This document shows positions 1 through 12,190 of a DNA stretch of 64,000 bases, one piece after another. The position numbers and the translations under genes are program-made. Below the pieces are notes generated by a model that was not told the DNA's origin, did not search any database, and saw nothing but the letters and a program-made list of their open reading frames with translations. The number at the start of each line of letters is the position of its first letter. The stretch's first letter is position 1. The DNA comes from Branchiostoma floridae (taxonomy: Eukaryota; Chordata; Leptocardii; Amphioxiformes; Branchiostomatidae), in assembly GCF_000003815.2 (NCBI RefSeq), contig NW_023365734.1, forward strand, positions 49,647-113,646, written 5' to 3'.

Positions 1-1240
1 AATGTGGACACCTCCTAACAAGAACAGAAGCTGTGGGATTACCTTCGACCTCCCTGCCCTTGACAATGGACATGAGTCAGGTCATGTGAGGGCACATTGT
101 GTGCTGGAACTTCATTTGCATATCCATAAAAGAGAATGGCCGATCATCAACATACTATATCATTTCAAAGTTGCAAGTGAAACATTATATATTGACCACA
201 CATATTACATACATGTACACAAACAAAGAAACTATGCCAGACAAGTGCTATTTGGTGAAGATCAGTGTATCACAAAATAGTCCATGATCATCAAAATTGA
301 GGCAATTTTTCACTGCAATTCCTGTGAAAGTTGCTAGAGGTCACTAGCCAAAGGGAAACGAGTAATGTTTGAAAAGTTGCGCACTGTTACAAAAGTCATA
401 AAAAGGATATAAAAATACTCCAAAACAAAACGTTTAACTTTGAAGTCATAAACTAAGTTCCATGTATGCAAAGATGACAGGTAACAATATTGCATTTATG
501 AAACACAATATCTAGGCTGTTTCTTTGCATAACAAATGACAAACTGTAATCCAGAATGATCAAGAAGCCATAAAATTGATCTTGACAGTTTAAATTCCTT
601 CCCTAGAGCTAACTCAGTAACTGGAAATAACTATGCCATAAAAAAGGACAAACAAGCAAAAAATAAAAGACAGACTTCAGAAACAGTGTATACTAGCGAT
701 GACCCAAAAGTTATGGGATTAATGGGAAAGCTGTGTCCCTCATCTATTTCTTTTACAGTATGGGTGGGTTGAACAGTTGCTAAGGAAATGCTTCACTCCA
801 TCAGACCGTGCCTGTGCTGAATTAGTGACCATGATACAAGCCTACAAACTTGAACACTTCCAAGTCATCACCATCTCCATACTTTAGCCCAGATATTTCA
901 AACTAAGCCAACACAAGGGTTCTTGCTAGAGTACTCTAACTTAATGTTACTGTACTAGGCTAGTGTAGTGGTACTTTGCAGCACGGCTAGTAAGATATTT
1001 ACATGTGGGACAATGACTGATCAAATATGTCACCGTCATGACCCTCCAAACTTACCAAAAAATCCTACTATGGTTGTTCATGGGTACCCTTAAATGCAAA
1101 TTTTTCACCTTTAATTTTCATCATATTGGCGCGGAACAACATGATGATTGATGATGGCCTAAATTTTCAAATCTTCCTCGCTGTGGAAGTTCCAAAACCT
1201 CTCCCCAATTGGTTGCTTCCCCACCTCACTATTACCATTC

Positions 1241-1265
1241 TCTCTCTCTCTCTCTCTCTCTCTGT
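1241..1265. repeat. (TC)n microsatellite
   Basis: About twelve TC dinucleotides in a row. Confidence 0.95.
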
Positions 1266-2385
1266 CAGTTAGTCTATACAGACTATCAGTATGAGTATGA
1301 CACTACGCAAAAAGAAACGAAGCAGCAGAGGAGACTACAATACATTACACTGGAATAAAATCCTGGCTAGAACCCTGAGGTGCGAGACAGTGGACGTCCT
1401 GCCAAGGTTCCTATGTGTGTGTGTGTATAGTCTTTGAGACTCCGTCTGCTTCCCATATAGTACAGACACTGGGACCTGGGGCCAGGCCAACACAACACTA
1501 CACACCACCCACACAGGAAGTACCCCCATTCCTACAGGTACGTGGCTCAAGGAACCCTGCACAGCTCACAAGACGTCTTCCAGGAAAACTTCAGACACAA
1601 GGCTCGCTGGGGAAGGAATTTCTACCAGCTGAAACTGCCGACCTGGTCACAAAGAATGGGATGGATTTTTTGGATCAATCAACTTGTGCTGACAGCCGGC
1701 CGACTAACCTACACCATGAAGAGCTGATAAAACTGGATTTAAAAAACTACCTCAGGAATACTCTCAAGTTAAGTCAGGTTCTGTGATACCTTTCCTCCAA
1801 GTAGACTGTACAGTCTTCTCTAAGAAACAGAAGTACCGACCCTCAGACTTACCGTATTCCTGGGAAAAGTTGTGATCTAGTCTGGAATGGTTGAATTTTC
1901 CAGCCAGCGACCTGGCACTCCATTAGTGAGTATCAGGTTACTGGGGAAGTCCTCCACGGAGGGGGTAGCCTGGTGGGGTGGGCTGGCCGCAGAGAAAGTG
2001 CCTGATCAAAAGTATGGCTCTCACAGGAAGTTTGGAAAAGTAAGGCAAAAACTGTCGTCATTGACAGCCCTCCATCCTTGAATTCAAAACATTTGTCCAG
2101 AAAGTATATCATCCGTTTCCTGCAAAATTTGATGACTTTTTTCACAGAGGACGTTGGCGACGCAGGGACATGATTGATAGATGGATCACAGACCCATGAC
2201 CAAGAGTGACAGGCACCAAACTCGACTCCACCAGCCAGCCCTAGTAGCAGAGGCCCCCTGCCCCAGACAGAGTTAAAAGCTACCACATGTGAGACAAGAA
2301 CTGCATTCCGACCTCACTGTCGGACCAGACACTCGCTCCTTCTCCTCCTCAAGACTTCTCACAAGACTCCTCAAGATGTGAGACT

Positions 2386-2600
2386 AACGTCTTCAAACGT
2401 CTTACAGCATCTTACAGATCAATCTGGACTTGTGGCCCAAAAAATAATGTCAACCCACATCGTCTAACCAGTTATATACATATGATTCCTCACTAACGCC
2501 TTAAACGTCTTACAGCTTCCAACAGAAAAATCTAGACTTAAGCCTTGGCTCTAGAAATAATATCTAATATCATTATCAAATAAGTCATATACATATGTTT
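2386..2600. repeat. Diverged tandem pair, about 105 bp
   Basis: ACTAACG, AAACGTCTTACAGC, AATCTGGACTT/AATCTAGACTTA and TATACATATG occur in the same order twice. Confidence 0.5.
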
Positions 2601-3499
2601 CTTTTCAATCATTATAGAGATGGGGGGGGGCAACATCTTCAAAACCAACACATCTTCAAATACTACCAGCAGCATACAATGTATCTATTAAATGCTTCTG
2701 AAGAGACATAACATGACATTGTCTTATTTAACAATGTCGCATTGGCATCTTCTTTGATTGGAAGCAATTATTCTTCTTGAATACATTCTTCTTTCCACTC
2801 AAGTCTTCCTGAAGTCAATGACAATTGTATACCAATAACTGACAGAGGAATTCTGATAAGGGGAAGGAAAAAGATAAAGAAAGATTGATTTCATTTGATT
2901 TGAATTTGAAAAATTGTGCATACAATTTTCCTGAATTATAATATATGGTTGTCTGTAGTGTAAAGCTGTCTTAAAATATGTATTGATGTAAACAACTAGA
3001 AAATAAGAAATAGAATGACAGCCAAACATTTTTCTCTTTCTTTTTTCTCAGGCCTGTCATTTTCTATACAGGGGTGCTGAGGCAACCATGCTGGCACACA
3101 TACAATGAATCCACCCGAGGCTGAAACAAGGGACAGACCATTGTTGATAGGGATGGATGGTCTCCTTAGAACAACTGCACCATCTACGCAGCACCAAAGA
3201 TCCCAAGCAAACAACAGCTTTGTCACTGTGTCAATGTAACTTAAGTTAACATCAACACACTTACCCAGGACACTTGCTTACATCTGAAACTGCCTACGTT
3301 TCAGAGCTTAAATCTGAAATCTGCCTGAGTTTCAGTCCTTGTTTAAAGCCAAACTTCGGACTATGACTTCAGCTGCATACATTCATGTCCCAGCAAACAA
3401 CCTAACTTACGTCCTAAGCCACTCTTTTCTCTTGTAATTGAAATACTTGCCGTTCCTCCCATTTTGTTCTTATAACACTTACCTTTGTCCTAGTTTTGC

Positions 3500-3795
3500 T
3501 CCTCCTTCAAGTTCAACAACAAACTTCACTTGCTACAAGTCACATAAGCTGTGCACAATGTCCAGTCATGAACTTGAGAAAGAAATTCTACAACAAGCCC
3601 AATAAATTGAGTAATCCGGAGAACTTGTCTGAACACGTAGTGCTGAGAATGTAGTCTTGCTCCTCCTTCAATTTCAACACCAGACTTCACTTGCTACTTG
3701 TCACACAAGCTATACACAGTCATGAACTTGAGAATGAAAGCCTTAGGCAAGCAGAGTAATCCAGAGAACTTGTCTGAACACGTAGTGCTGAGTTC
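3500..3795. repeat. Tandem duplication, unit about 160 bp
   Basis: CTTCACTTGCTAC, GTCATGAACTTGAGAA and GAGAACTTGTCTGAACACGT appear in both halves (3.5-3.65 and 3.66-3.79 kb). The hAT-like MITE at 3843 follows directly. Confidence 0.7.
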
Positions 3796-3842
3796 ACCAC
3801 ACAGTTTACTGGAGCTGCTGACACACAGTTTCTGTTTACTCA

Positions 3843-4192
3843 GCAGGGCTCGAAATCCTTTTTTCTGCATACCTGCACTGGTGCAGGTAACATCTAAAAT
3901 TACCTGCACCTGACAAATTTTACCTGCACCACTCTTGAATTTAGGAAGTATGGATCATACTAAAATTGTTCAGGAATCATTGCTATTTTTTTTCTTTTAA
4001 TAGTTTTATATTGTATATAGGTGGTAACAGCCAATGCAGCTAATAACAATCCTACATCATGGGACATTTATGTATAAAATCCAGTACATAGACAAGTGCA
4101 GGTTAGGTGCAGGTAGACATCAGAAATACCTGCACAGCTCTAATTTTACCTGCACTAACCTGCATACGCAGGTGGTGGTATTTCGAGCCCTG
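3843..4192. mobile_element. hAT-like MITE with GGGCTCGAAAT ends
   Basis: Terminal inverted repeats CAGGGCTCGAAAT and ATTTCGAGCCCTG enclose internal inverted copies of CCTGCAC/GTGCAGG. The direct repeat TGTTTACTCA flanks both sides (3833-3842 and 4193-4202). Ends and duplication suit a non-autonomous hAT element. Confidence 0.7.
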
Positions 4193-4202
4193 TGTTTACT
4201 CA

Positions 4203-6780
4203 AACTGAACCTTGGATCTCACCACCTCAGCACACAATGGCAGTCACTCACCCTGTCATGAGTACATTGTACCACCGCTCAACTAACGCTCAACTTACCG
4301 CAAAGTCATGTTTCCTTTACTTTTTAATGGGTGTGCGGTAGCTGGTATACTGTAATTTAAGAGAACACAGGTGTATAGTGGTATTACAGCGCTCTAATAA
4401 TATATTACTTACAGAACAATTCTTAAGTCATTAAGTGAAAAACGCTGTAAGGATAGCAAGTCAATAGCCATTGCTCTTTCAGACTTTTACTCCATACATG
4501 TAACTAAGTATAAATCCACAGAGAAAATAGCATAAAATTTAAACTTATTCTGTAATATCAAAAAACGTAAGTAGCAAACCAACAAGGACACACAGATACC
4601 CAAAAAAGAGATGTTAAAAGTTAAAAGCTAAAATTCCAAAACAACTTCTGCAACTTTCTGCAAACAACTGCTACAAACTCACTCACAAGACATTTGAAGT
4701 TGCACTTGTCTTATCTCACCTAAAATTTGGTTGTCCAGCTTTTGTATCAAATAAAAGCCTGATTTAGTACTGCACCTGAGAGCTCATGCATGTACCTACA
4801 CTGTGTACTACTTCTAGGTTTTTCCCCTCTATAAAAATGGCCTGGAGGCAAAGTACAGCAGAACAGACTTGTCTGTAACAAACCACACCTAGGGTGCCAC
4901 AGACATATACTAGTACCCTTTATATACAGATCATACAATACATTTAGAATTTCTGTAATGTCTAATTTCATATGTAAACAACGCTATTAAACTATATGCA
5001 AATAAAAGAAGTTTTTCAAATCTTGAAACAGTACTAGTGAAGTAGGTCAAATAGTAATAGTTACCACTGCCCCACCCTAACCACTGTTTCATCTAGACAC
5101 ACCTGTACCTAACTAGGAACTTATCTACTAATCTAAAGAGTAGGGGTCAACATGCCTGAACATGTATGTAGATGTGCAGCACAATAACTGACCAACTATA
5201 GGATCTATGTTATAATTGGTGGTAAAGAGTTTTATGTATATAGCAACAACAACAGCAACGTTAACAACAATCTTTCACAGCCAACAACCTGAACAAACAT
5301 CAACAATACACATAAAGAAGAAAAATGTTCTTAAACAAAAGGTTCTACACCTCACTGTTTACATGTCTACAAGGAACAAAACTTTATAAACATGCCAACA
5401 TTTGACCCAGCATTTAACCTGTACCAAAACCACAACATGACAAGATCTGAGGAAAGTTTGAAACACAAGTAACTGTATGAAATATTATATCACAGGTGTA
5501 CAGACGTTATAATATAAGGGTAAATCTATCACTTCTAAGAACCCAGCATGCACCTTACCCACCTGCCTGCCTTTTTGTCTCCTGCACCATGTCTGCATGT
5601 CAGATCATACGTCTGTCTGTCTGTCTGTGTTCTTCTACAGTAGCTATAGTACTAAACACCAAGTCAGTACTGGCACAATACCGGCTTGAACCAACTGTGA
5701 TTCAGGGTGAATCTTCAAAACTTGCCACACCTAGAATCAGTCAACCCCCAAATATCTGTGGTACAGTCCAATCTGCTGCCAAATCCCATTCACAGGCGGT
5801 ATTTTAGAACGGTCCACTGAAGAAAGAGGGGTGTCCACCTTCAGTTTCAGTGCGTTGACCTTTAGTTTCAGTGGGTGGGGTATGTATTGTAGTTGGCCTC
5901 AGGCAGTAAGGTGTTAGATAGTACCAGTCTACTATATGGTTGGGTACAGGTTCATGTTACACCTGTACCTATAAATCATTACTGCACATCACGTCCATGA
6001 CAATAGGGCACAACTATATGTACACTTCGACATTACATGATTAATAACTGTTACTGTTAGCATACTTCACTTTACACTTGAGTTGTTCTAAACCACATAC
6101 ATATAGACTGAGCTGACCACCACTGCCAAAGTGGTTAACAGTATATGTAGCTTGACTAAAACTAGAGTTTACACTTCAAATAGTGGACAAAAATTTGTTT
6201 CAATTCAAATTTGACAGTTTCCAGTTGAAACTAGAATAAACTTGTTTTCAAACCACAAAGGGACAAACCAGTAACAATCATAGGAGTGGGGCAAAAGCTT
6301 TACTGAGCTCTACCTACATCATTGTTGTAAAGCAGGCATTTTTTTCTTTTGTTGATCAGAAATATGTGTGTCCATTCCAGTTAATTTCGCATATCTTTTA
6401 CACATTTTCACCAAATTTTCCCCCATCATTAATGGGCCGTAACTAGGCACCACTTTCTTGCTGTGTAAGCATGTTTGGGACCACTTGCCCAAAACACTAC
6501 GAGCACTTACACAACAAGACTATAATGGTATCAAGTACAAGCAAGTACATGGAATAACAGGTCCTGGCTATGTAACAATAACGGTGCCACAAGTCTTCAC
6601 AACAGATCACGTCACCACTAGAAGCACTCTAGACTGGTATCCTGTTCACTATGGCCACTTACATCTCCTGACACAACACTGTACAAAGGTATCATGTAAC
6701 ATGTGGAGAATGACAACCTCAAGCCAACCATTCACACTTACGCCACATCTTCAGAAAAGACGCTGGAGCCGCATGTTCCC
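4203..6780. other. No gene recognised
   Basis: A/T-rich, no exon-like frame with convincing splice sites. GTCTGTCTGTCTGT occurs near 5610. It could be intronic to a gene outside the window. Confidence 0.45.
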
Positions 6781-6785
6781 CGTTT

Positions 6786-6850
6786 AGGAACTTTATTCGA
6801 ACCAACACACAACAAACATGTTTCGCCGTGTGGCTTCCTCAGTGTTATGG
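6786..6850 (-). ncRNA. Hammerhead-ribozyme-like repeat tail
   Basis: On the minus strand CATAACA-CTGAGGA-A-GCC-ACAC-GGC-GAAACATGTT-TGTTGTG. It has core CUGANGA and GAAA, a 3-bp stem II with ACAC loop, a self-complementary ACATGT at stem III and a 7-bp stem I (one G-U) flanking the predicted cut after GTT. One extra A sits before stem II. Such motifs are known from Penelope-like elements; activity is not shown. Confidence 0.45.
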
Positions 6851-7273
6851 GCTCGAATGAGCATAGTATATAGCAGGTCCTTGCTTGTATCAAAGGTGTC
6901 ATGTAACATTAGACAACAGGTACTGTACAGGTAACACTGAGTCAGCGAAACAGCTTTGTTTACAGTCACTTACACTAATCTCCACTCATATCTGGGGCAG
7001 TTTTAAAACTGTTTTTATATAATCCTGGGACGTACTTTCTGATAGAACAGTGTAAAAGAATTATATCAATTTGCAATCGGACATTTTTCAATGTGACCAG
7101 TGCAACCTATGTCATTTACATGTACATACGGTATTTATCCTGTAAAATGATACTATCAACTTATAGTCAGATTATTTCATTGTTGTAGTTCCATACATAC
7201 AGGGCTTTTATATGTTAATACTGTACCTGTAACACTAGTAATACAAATGGTTATTGTGAGTATAGATCACCAC

Positions 7274-7706
7274 TAGGGCTGGGTATCGGTACAGCGTACC
7301 GGTACAAAACCGGTTTTTCTTATTGGACCGGTCCAGAAAAACCGGACCTGAAAAAAATAGGTGGACCGGATGTTGGACCGATTACAAAATTAACAGATTA
7401 TTTTCTTAGGCATTCACACGTTTTGGCGCTTGCAGGTGGAAGAAAATAACAAGAGTGAAGTAGAGTAGAGTTTATAGTAATTTCTACCAAGTTTTACAGC
7501 CAATCGTACAGGTGCAGTTAGCGTTGTATGATTTTAAAACGCCAGTGTAAGTCTAATACTCCACCAGACAGATCTCTTTGTAGTGAAATGGACCATTGGT
7601 ATGAGTCATACTGCATCAGGTCCAGGTTCAGGTCCGGACCTGGACCTGATACTCTGGACCTGAACCGGACCTGGACCTGAATTTTCTGTACCGGTACCCA
7701 GCCCTA
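7274..7706. mobile_element. 433-bp hAT-like MITE (TAGGGCTGGGTA ends)
   Basis: Inverted ends TAGGGCTGGGTATCGGTAC and GTACCCAGCCCTA, rich in CCGGTAC and GGTCCAGG motifs. A perfect 8-bp target duplication ATCACCAC flanks it (7266-7273 and 7707-7714), as expected of the hAT superfamily. There is no coding capacity. Confidence 0.85.
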
Positions 7707-8244
7707 ATCACCACTACTGTTTGACTTGAGTTGATGATCCTATCTATAACTCGAAATTCTGGAATGCAAACACTGCGACTGAAGAATGCCCATCTGTCAA
7801 ATTGCATGACATTTTTTAGAAATCAGGCCCTCAGATCAATCTAATCACAGATGTCATCCATGCAATGTGAGCGTCCATCATTCCAGAAACGTCCCCTGCA
7901 GCTCCCCCTACTGGCTGGATCAGGTAACTGCAGGGTGAGACAGACCTGTCTTCTCTTCCTCACAGGAAATACCAGGAAACACTGTCTGACTGGGGTCATG
8001 CAGGTTAACTATAGAAACATGGCTAAGAAGCATAACAACTAGAGGAGAGGCATGAGACAGCGCATTATCTAGACATACCTGTGCTAGGATTTCCCTATGA
8101 ATTACAAGCTGGACTTCAAAATAGACTGCATAATTATAATATGGAAAAGATCTTCAGTGACTCCCAAGAAACCCTTTTTCGATTTCTAAATCTGTTCTGT
8201 ACTATCTATCACAACAGATTCCTCTGTCTTCAACATTAGAACCT

Positions 8245-8535
8245 CAGTCTGACTCAATGGCTTGGCTGGGAATCAAACCCCTGACCATATGATCCTTCCG
8301 AACTACTTGACCACACCACACTTCTACCATAATCCCCCACATATAATCCTTTCTTTCCCCTTGCAGACAGCTAGTAGGCTATCACAAGCTGATGATTCTC
8401 TTCTGTCTTCAAATTTTTGTCTTCATCTAACTCAATGGTTTGGCTGGGAATCGAACCCCCTGACCCTGAACTCCCGAACCACTTGACCACACCACACTGT
8501 TGCAATAATCCCCTACATATAATCCTCTCCTCCTC
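8245..8535 (-). repeat. Tandem tRNA-derived SINE-like pieces
   Basis: On the minus strand each copy has an A-box-like site (TGGTCAAGTGG at 8489-8479; variant at 8313-8303) and a B-box-like site (GGTTCGATTCC at 8457-8447; variant GGTTTGATTCC at 8279-8269). The copies are 176 bp apart. No complete tRNA cloverleaf is present, so they are read as SINE-type pol III remnants. Confidence 0.6.
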
Positions 8536-8846
8536 CCAGTACAGGCAGCTTAAATCCCGCTGACACTGCACCGCAAACCTACCATGTTATTGTGAATTTC
8601 ACCAACCACACATCTGGGAACCATCATAACTAGCCAACCTCAACAAAACTGGAACAGGAAGTCTGGGAAACGTGATCCCAGCAATCCCACAACCCCCCAG
8701 GAATCCCACAAACCCACACCTCAGCTGTCTAAACAACATCCTCCATCGTGACCTTGACTCTTGACCTTCATCTTCACTCAGAACATCAGTCCACCATCAG
8801 ACCATTCAAGACACAAGACAATCAACACATTTCCTGTAAAAATAAA

Positions 8847-9058
8847 TACTGTAAATGCATTTAAGTTTGCAGGGAATTAATTTCACGGCAGTGGGAAAAA
8901 GGACTTTTTGCGGTGGTCTTATGTTCGCGGTAGCACCATGTACTGTGGTCCCTTACTGCCATGGAAAATTGTTTGTGGTGGTTTTAAGTTTGCGGTGAAG
9001 CGGCTGCCGCGAAAACTGCAAACATTGAACCACCACAAAAGTTTCTGCATTTACAGTA
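8847..9058. mobile_element. Palindromic MITE with TACTGTAAATGCA ends
   Basis: Ends TACTGTAAATGCA and TGCATTTACAGTA, with an interior of GCGGTGGTTTTAAGTTTGCG-type sequence. Related copies lie at 27.85 and 62.84 kb. Confidence 0.75.
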
Positions 9059-9472
9059 TGGTGAAAACCAATACAAGTTACAGCATGAAAGATTTAGTAT
9101 AAATTGCAGACCAATTTCTGAGTCAACAGAATTTTATTGTTCAGATGTTCTGAAGAAAATTAAAAACATGATTAAGTAGTGAAAATGATCCAGCCAAGGT
9201 CAGCCTGACATCTGAACTGGTGTCAAGGTCATAGTTATGAACAGCAGAAACACAGCAGCTGCTATGTAAGTATATCTCTCCCCCCAGCTGACTCAACAAG
9301 TCGAACTAATCTTAGTATAAACATAGTGTTATACAAGCCTTTATAACAGTTCAACAATGACATGTAGTTGTACATGAAGCTGAAGACAAGAGGTTTTGAT
9401 CTACAGTCAGGGTATGACACTGTAATGCTCACTTTACTACTTCCATTGTAGTTGTAACAAACAAATGCATAG

Positions 9473-10440
9473 TTACCTCCATGAAATGTAATGGAATGGA
9501 GGTTATATTTTACCCCGCGTTTGTGTGTGTGTCTGTGTGTAAACAAGATAACTGAAGAACGGCTGGGTGGATTGGTTTCATACTTGGTGTGTTGGTAAGG
9601 TGTGATGAAAGCTGGAAATGATTAGATTTTGGGCCCCCTAGCGGCTCCCCTTGGTACTGCAGCGCAACTTCCGGTTTTGTTATTTCGGTGTTCTAAACAT
9701 GCTATGGTCACGATTTTTTAGTATTAGATAGCTCTTGTGCTCAGAAAGAAGTGACATAAGTTTGGGCCCCCTAGCGTATAGTTTTGGGATAGCAGGGGCA
9801 TTTTTCTCAAAAACTTCTGAATAGGATAACTCAAGAAGGGAACAACGGATTTTCATGATTTTTGGTATGTAGGTAACTTAGACAATGTTGTACAAGATAA
9901 GATACTAGTTATGCAAAATAGGAGTACATTTGCATAATTAATGAGAATATTCTATCATAGCAGTTTTTTCAATGTATCTCTTGTTCCAGATACGCTATGG
10001 TCTTGACATTTAGGTGGTAGATAGCTTTTAGTGCCATAAACAAGTGGGGCAGGTTTCAGCCCCCTAACATTTAATTGTGGAACTGCAGGGGTGTTTTTGT
10101 CAAGACACTAAAAAGAGGATAACTGCAGAAAGAAACGACGGATTGCCTGCATTTTAGGCATGCAGGTAGCTTAGGCAATGATGTCATAANNNNNNNNNNN
10201 NNNNNNNNNNNNNNNNNNNNNNNNNNNNNNNNNNNNNNNNNNNNNNNNNNNNNNNNNNNNNNNNNNNNNNNNNNNNNNNNNNNNNNNNNGCTTTATGATT
10301 AATAATGGGAATTTTGTAATTGTGACATGTGTACGTTAGTCAATGATGAACAACACCATGCATGAATTATGTTAATGTGTTAGTCAATTGCATGAAATTT
10401 ACGAAAGCTCTAAATTTTCATGGAGGTATGAGGTCGCCGA
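9473..10440. repeat. Interspersed repeat starting TTACCTCCATGAAAT, contains gap 1
   Basis: Begins ACCTCCATGAAAT and ends TTTTCATGGAGGTATGAGG, with the characteristic ACGGCTGGGTGGATTGGTTT and GGGCCCCCTAGCGGC inside. Related copies are at 20.8 and 63.4 kb. No protein-coding part is visible; the class is uncertain. Confidence 0.6.
10190..10289. other. Assembly gap (100 N)
   Basis: Exactly 100 N inside the repeat at 9.47-10.44 kb. The true size is unknown. Confidence 0.99.
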
Positions 10441-10626
10441 ACTCTAGTTCATTCATCTTTTAGTCTAAAGCACCTGTATCTAGCTACACTGCAAGATATG
10501 CAGTATATCCTAACTCCTTATCAAATACCCATTGCTTACGGCTGCCTCAAAAGTAAGAATTTTTATAGATACATGTTCAAGTCTTTTTAATATTTTTCTG
10601 AAAAGTTCCTTTCCAGCAAAGTCATT

Positions 10627-10806
10627 CAAGATGAGATATACCCTGGTATCCAGAGAACAGCGCTCGCGGCTACGGTTCTTTCCCAGGCCGCTAGCAACAT
10701 AGCCCCGTAAACCGACTTTAGCCGGCCCGGGGAGATACACCTACTGCGTGAAGGTGTAAACTCCCTTAGCCGGCTAAGTTGTGCTCTGATATCCAGGGTA
10801 TATGAG
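10627..10806. mobile_element. MITE with TATACCCTGGTATCC ends
   Basis: Ends TATACCCTGGTATCCAGAG and CTCTGATATCCAGGGTATA, with a GC-rich interior containing two TTAGCCGGC motifs. No clean target duplication could be defined. Confidence 0.65.
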
Positions 10807-11154
10807 ATACTGTCAGCCTTCACAGTTTGCCTGCCCCTAAACCATTAGACTGAACCATTTAAGGGCTGCAGGCTAGGACTTTCCATGATCCCAAGTTGTC
10901 CTGGTTGACTTCACTTCTATTCAGCGATTATTGCCACCTCATAATTAGAAGATGTCAGAATATTATTACATGACAGTTGATATGACTTCCATCCAGTCAA
11001 GTATTGGATACAGCATGCCCTACCATCCTACCTCATACTATAGTGCAATACTGAGGCCTAGAAAATACAAGAAAAAAGATAATTCCTAGAATCCTACCTA
11101 CCGACCCTTACTTTTTCAGGACTGAAACAGGAAACACAATTTGTTTTCCTAGGC

Positions 11155-12190
11155 CTGACTAGTCCCTACCATCTAGATATCTTTTTCCTCTCCTGTCTTT
11201 CCTCCTCCTGGTACAGTACTGGTCAGTCCCCACCTCCCTAAATGACATCATTCCCCATGGACTACAATACTGGTCGGTCCCCTCCTCCCCAGATGTCTTC
11301 CCTCCCTTTGGTACACTACTGGTCAGTCCCCACCTCCCCATATATCTTTCCTCTCCCTGGTACAGTACTGGCCAGTCCCCAACTCCCAAGAAATCTTCCC
11401 TCCCCCTGGTACACCACTGATTAGTCCCCACCACCCTAAATGACATCGTTCCCCGGCCCCATAGACTACAACACTGGTCGGTCCTGCCTCCCCAGATGTC
11501 TTCCCTCACTCTGGTGCACTACTGATCAGTCCCTGACTTTTGCCCCCTGGTGCACTACTGGTCAGTCCCTACCTCCCCAGATGTCTTCCCTCCCCCTTGG
11601 TACACTACTGGTCAGTCCCTGACTTATCTCCCCCCTGGTGCACTACTGGTCAGTCCCTACCTCCCCTGATATCTTCCCTCACCCTGGTGCACTACTGATC
11701 AGTCCCCAACTCCAAATAAATCTTCCCTCCCCTGGAGCAGTACTGGTCAGTCCTTGCTTCCCAGATGTCTTCCCTCCCCATGGCACACTACTGGTCAGTC
11801 CCTGACTTACATCCCCCCTGGTGTACTACTGGTCAGTCCCCACCTCCCCAGATGTCTTCCCTCCCCCTGGTGCACTACTGGTCAGTCCCCTCCTCCCTAG
11901 ATGTCTTCCCTCCCCATGGCGCACTACTGGTCAGTCCCTGACTTAAATCCCCCCTGGTGCACTACTGGTCAGTCCCTACCGCCCAATATGTCTTCCCTCC
12001 ACCTGGTGCACAACTGGTCAGTCCCTACCTCCCCAGATGTCTTTCCTCCCCCTGGTGCACTACTGGTCAGTCCCTGACTTATCTCCCCCCTGGTGCACTA
12101 CTGGTCAGTCCCTACCTCCCAGCTGTCTTCCCTCCCCCTGGTGCTCTACTGTACAGTCCCCACCTCCCAGATGTCTTCCCTCCCCTGGCT
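11155..12190. repeat. Minisatellite of about 21 units
   Basis: Units of roughly 40-60 bp built on CTGGTGCACTACTGGTCAGT and CCCCAGATGTCTTCCCTCCC alternate in long and short versions over 1 kb. Reading frames across it are by-products of the repeat. Confidence 0.9.

Larger units (their letters stand above)
1..3499. other. No gene recognised
   Basis: A/T-rich sequence with short frames of random character. Apart from the TC repeat and the 2.4-kb tandem pair, nothing supports an exon. It may be intron or intergenic. Confidence 0.5.

Noticed and set aside
8447-8489. Possible tRNA gene from A- and B-box matches
   Set aside because: No acceptor or anticodon stems form; better explained as a SINE-type remnant.
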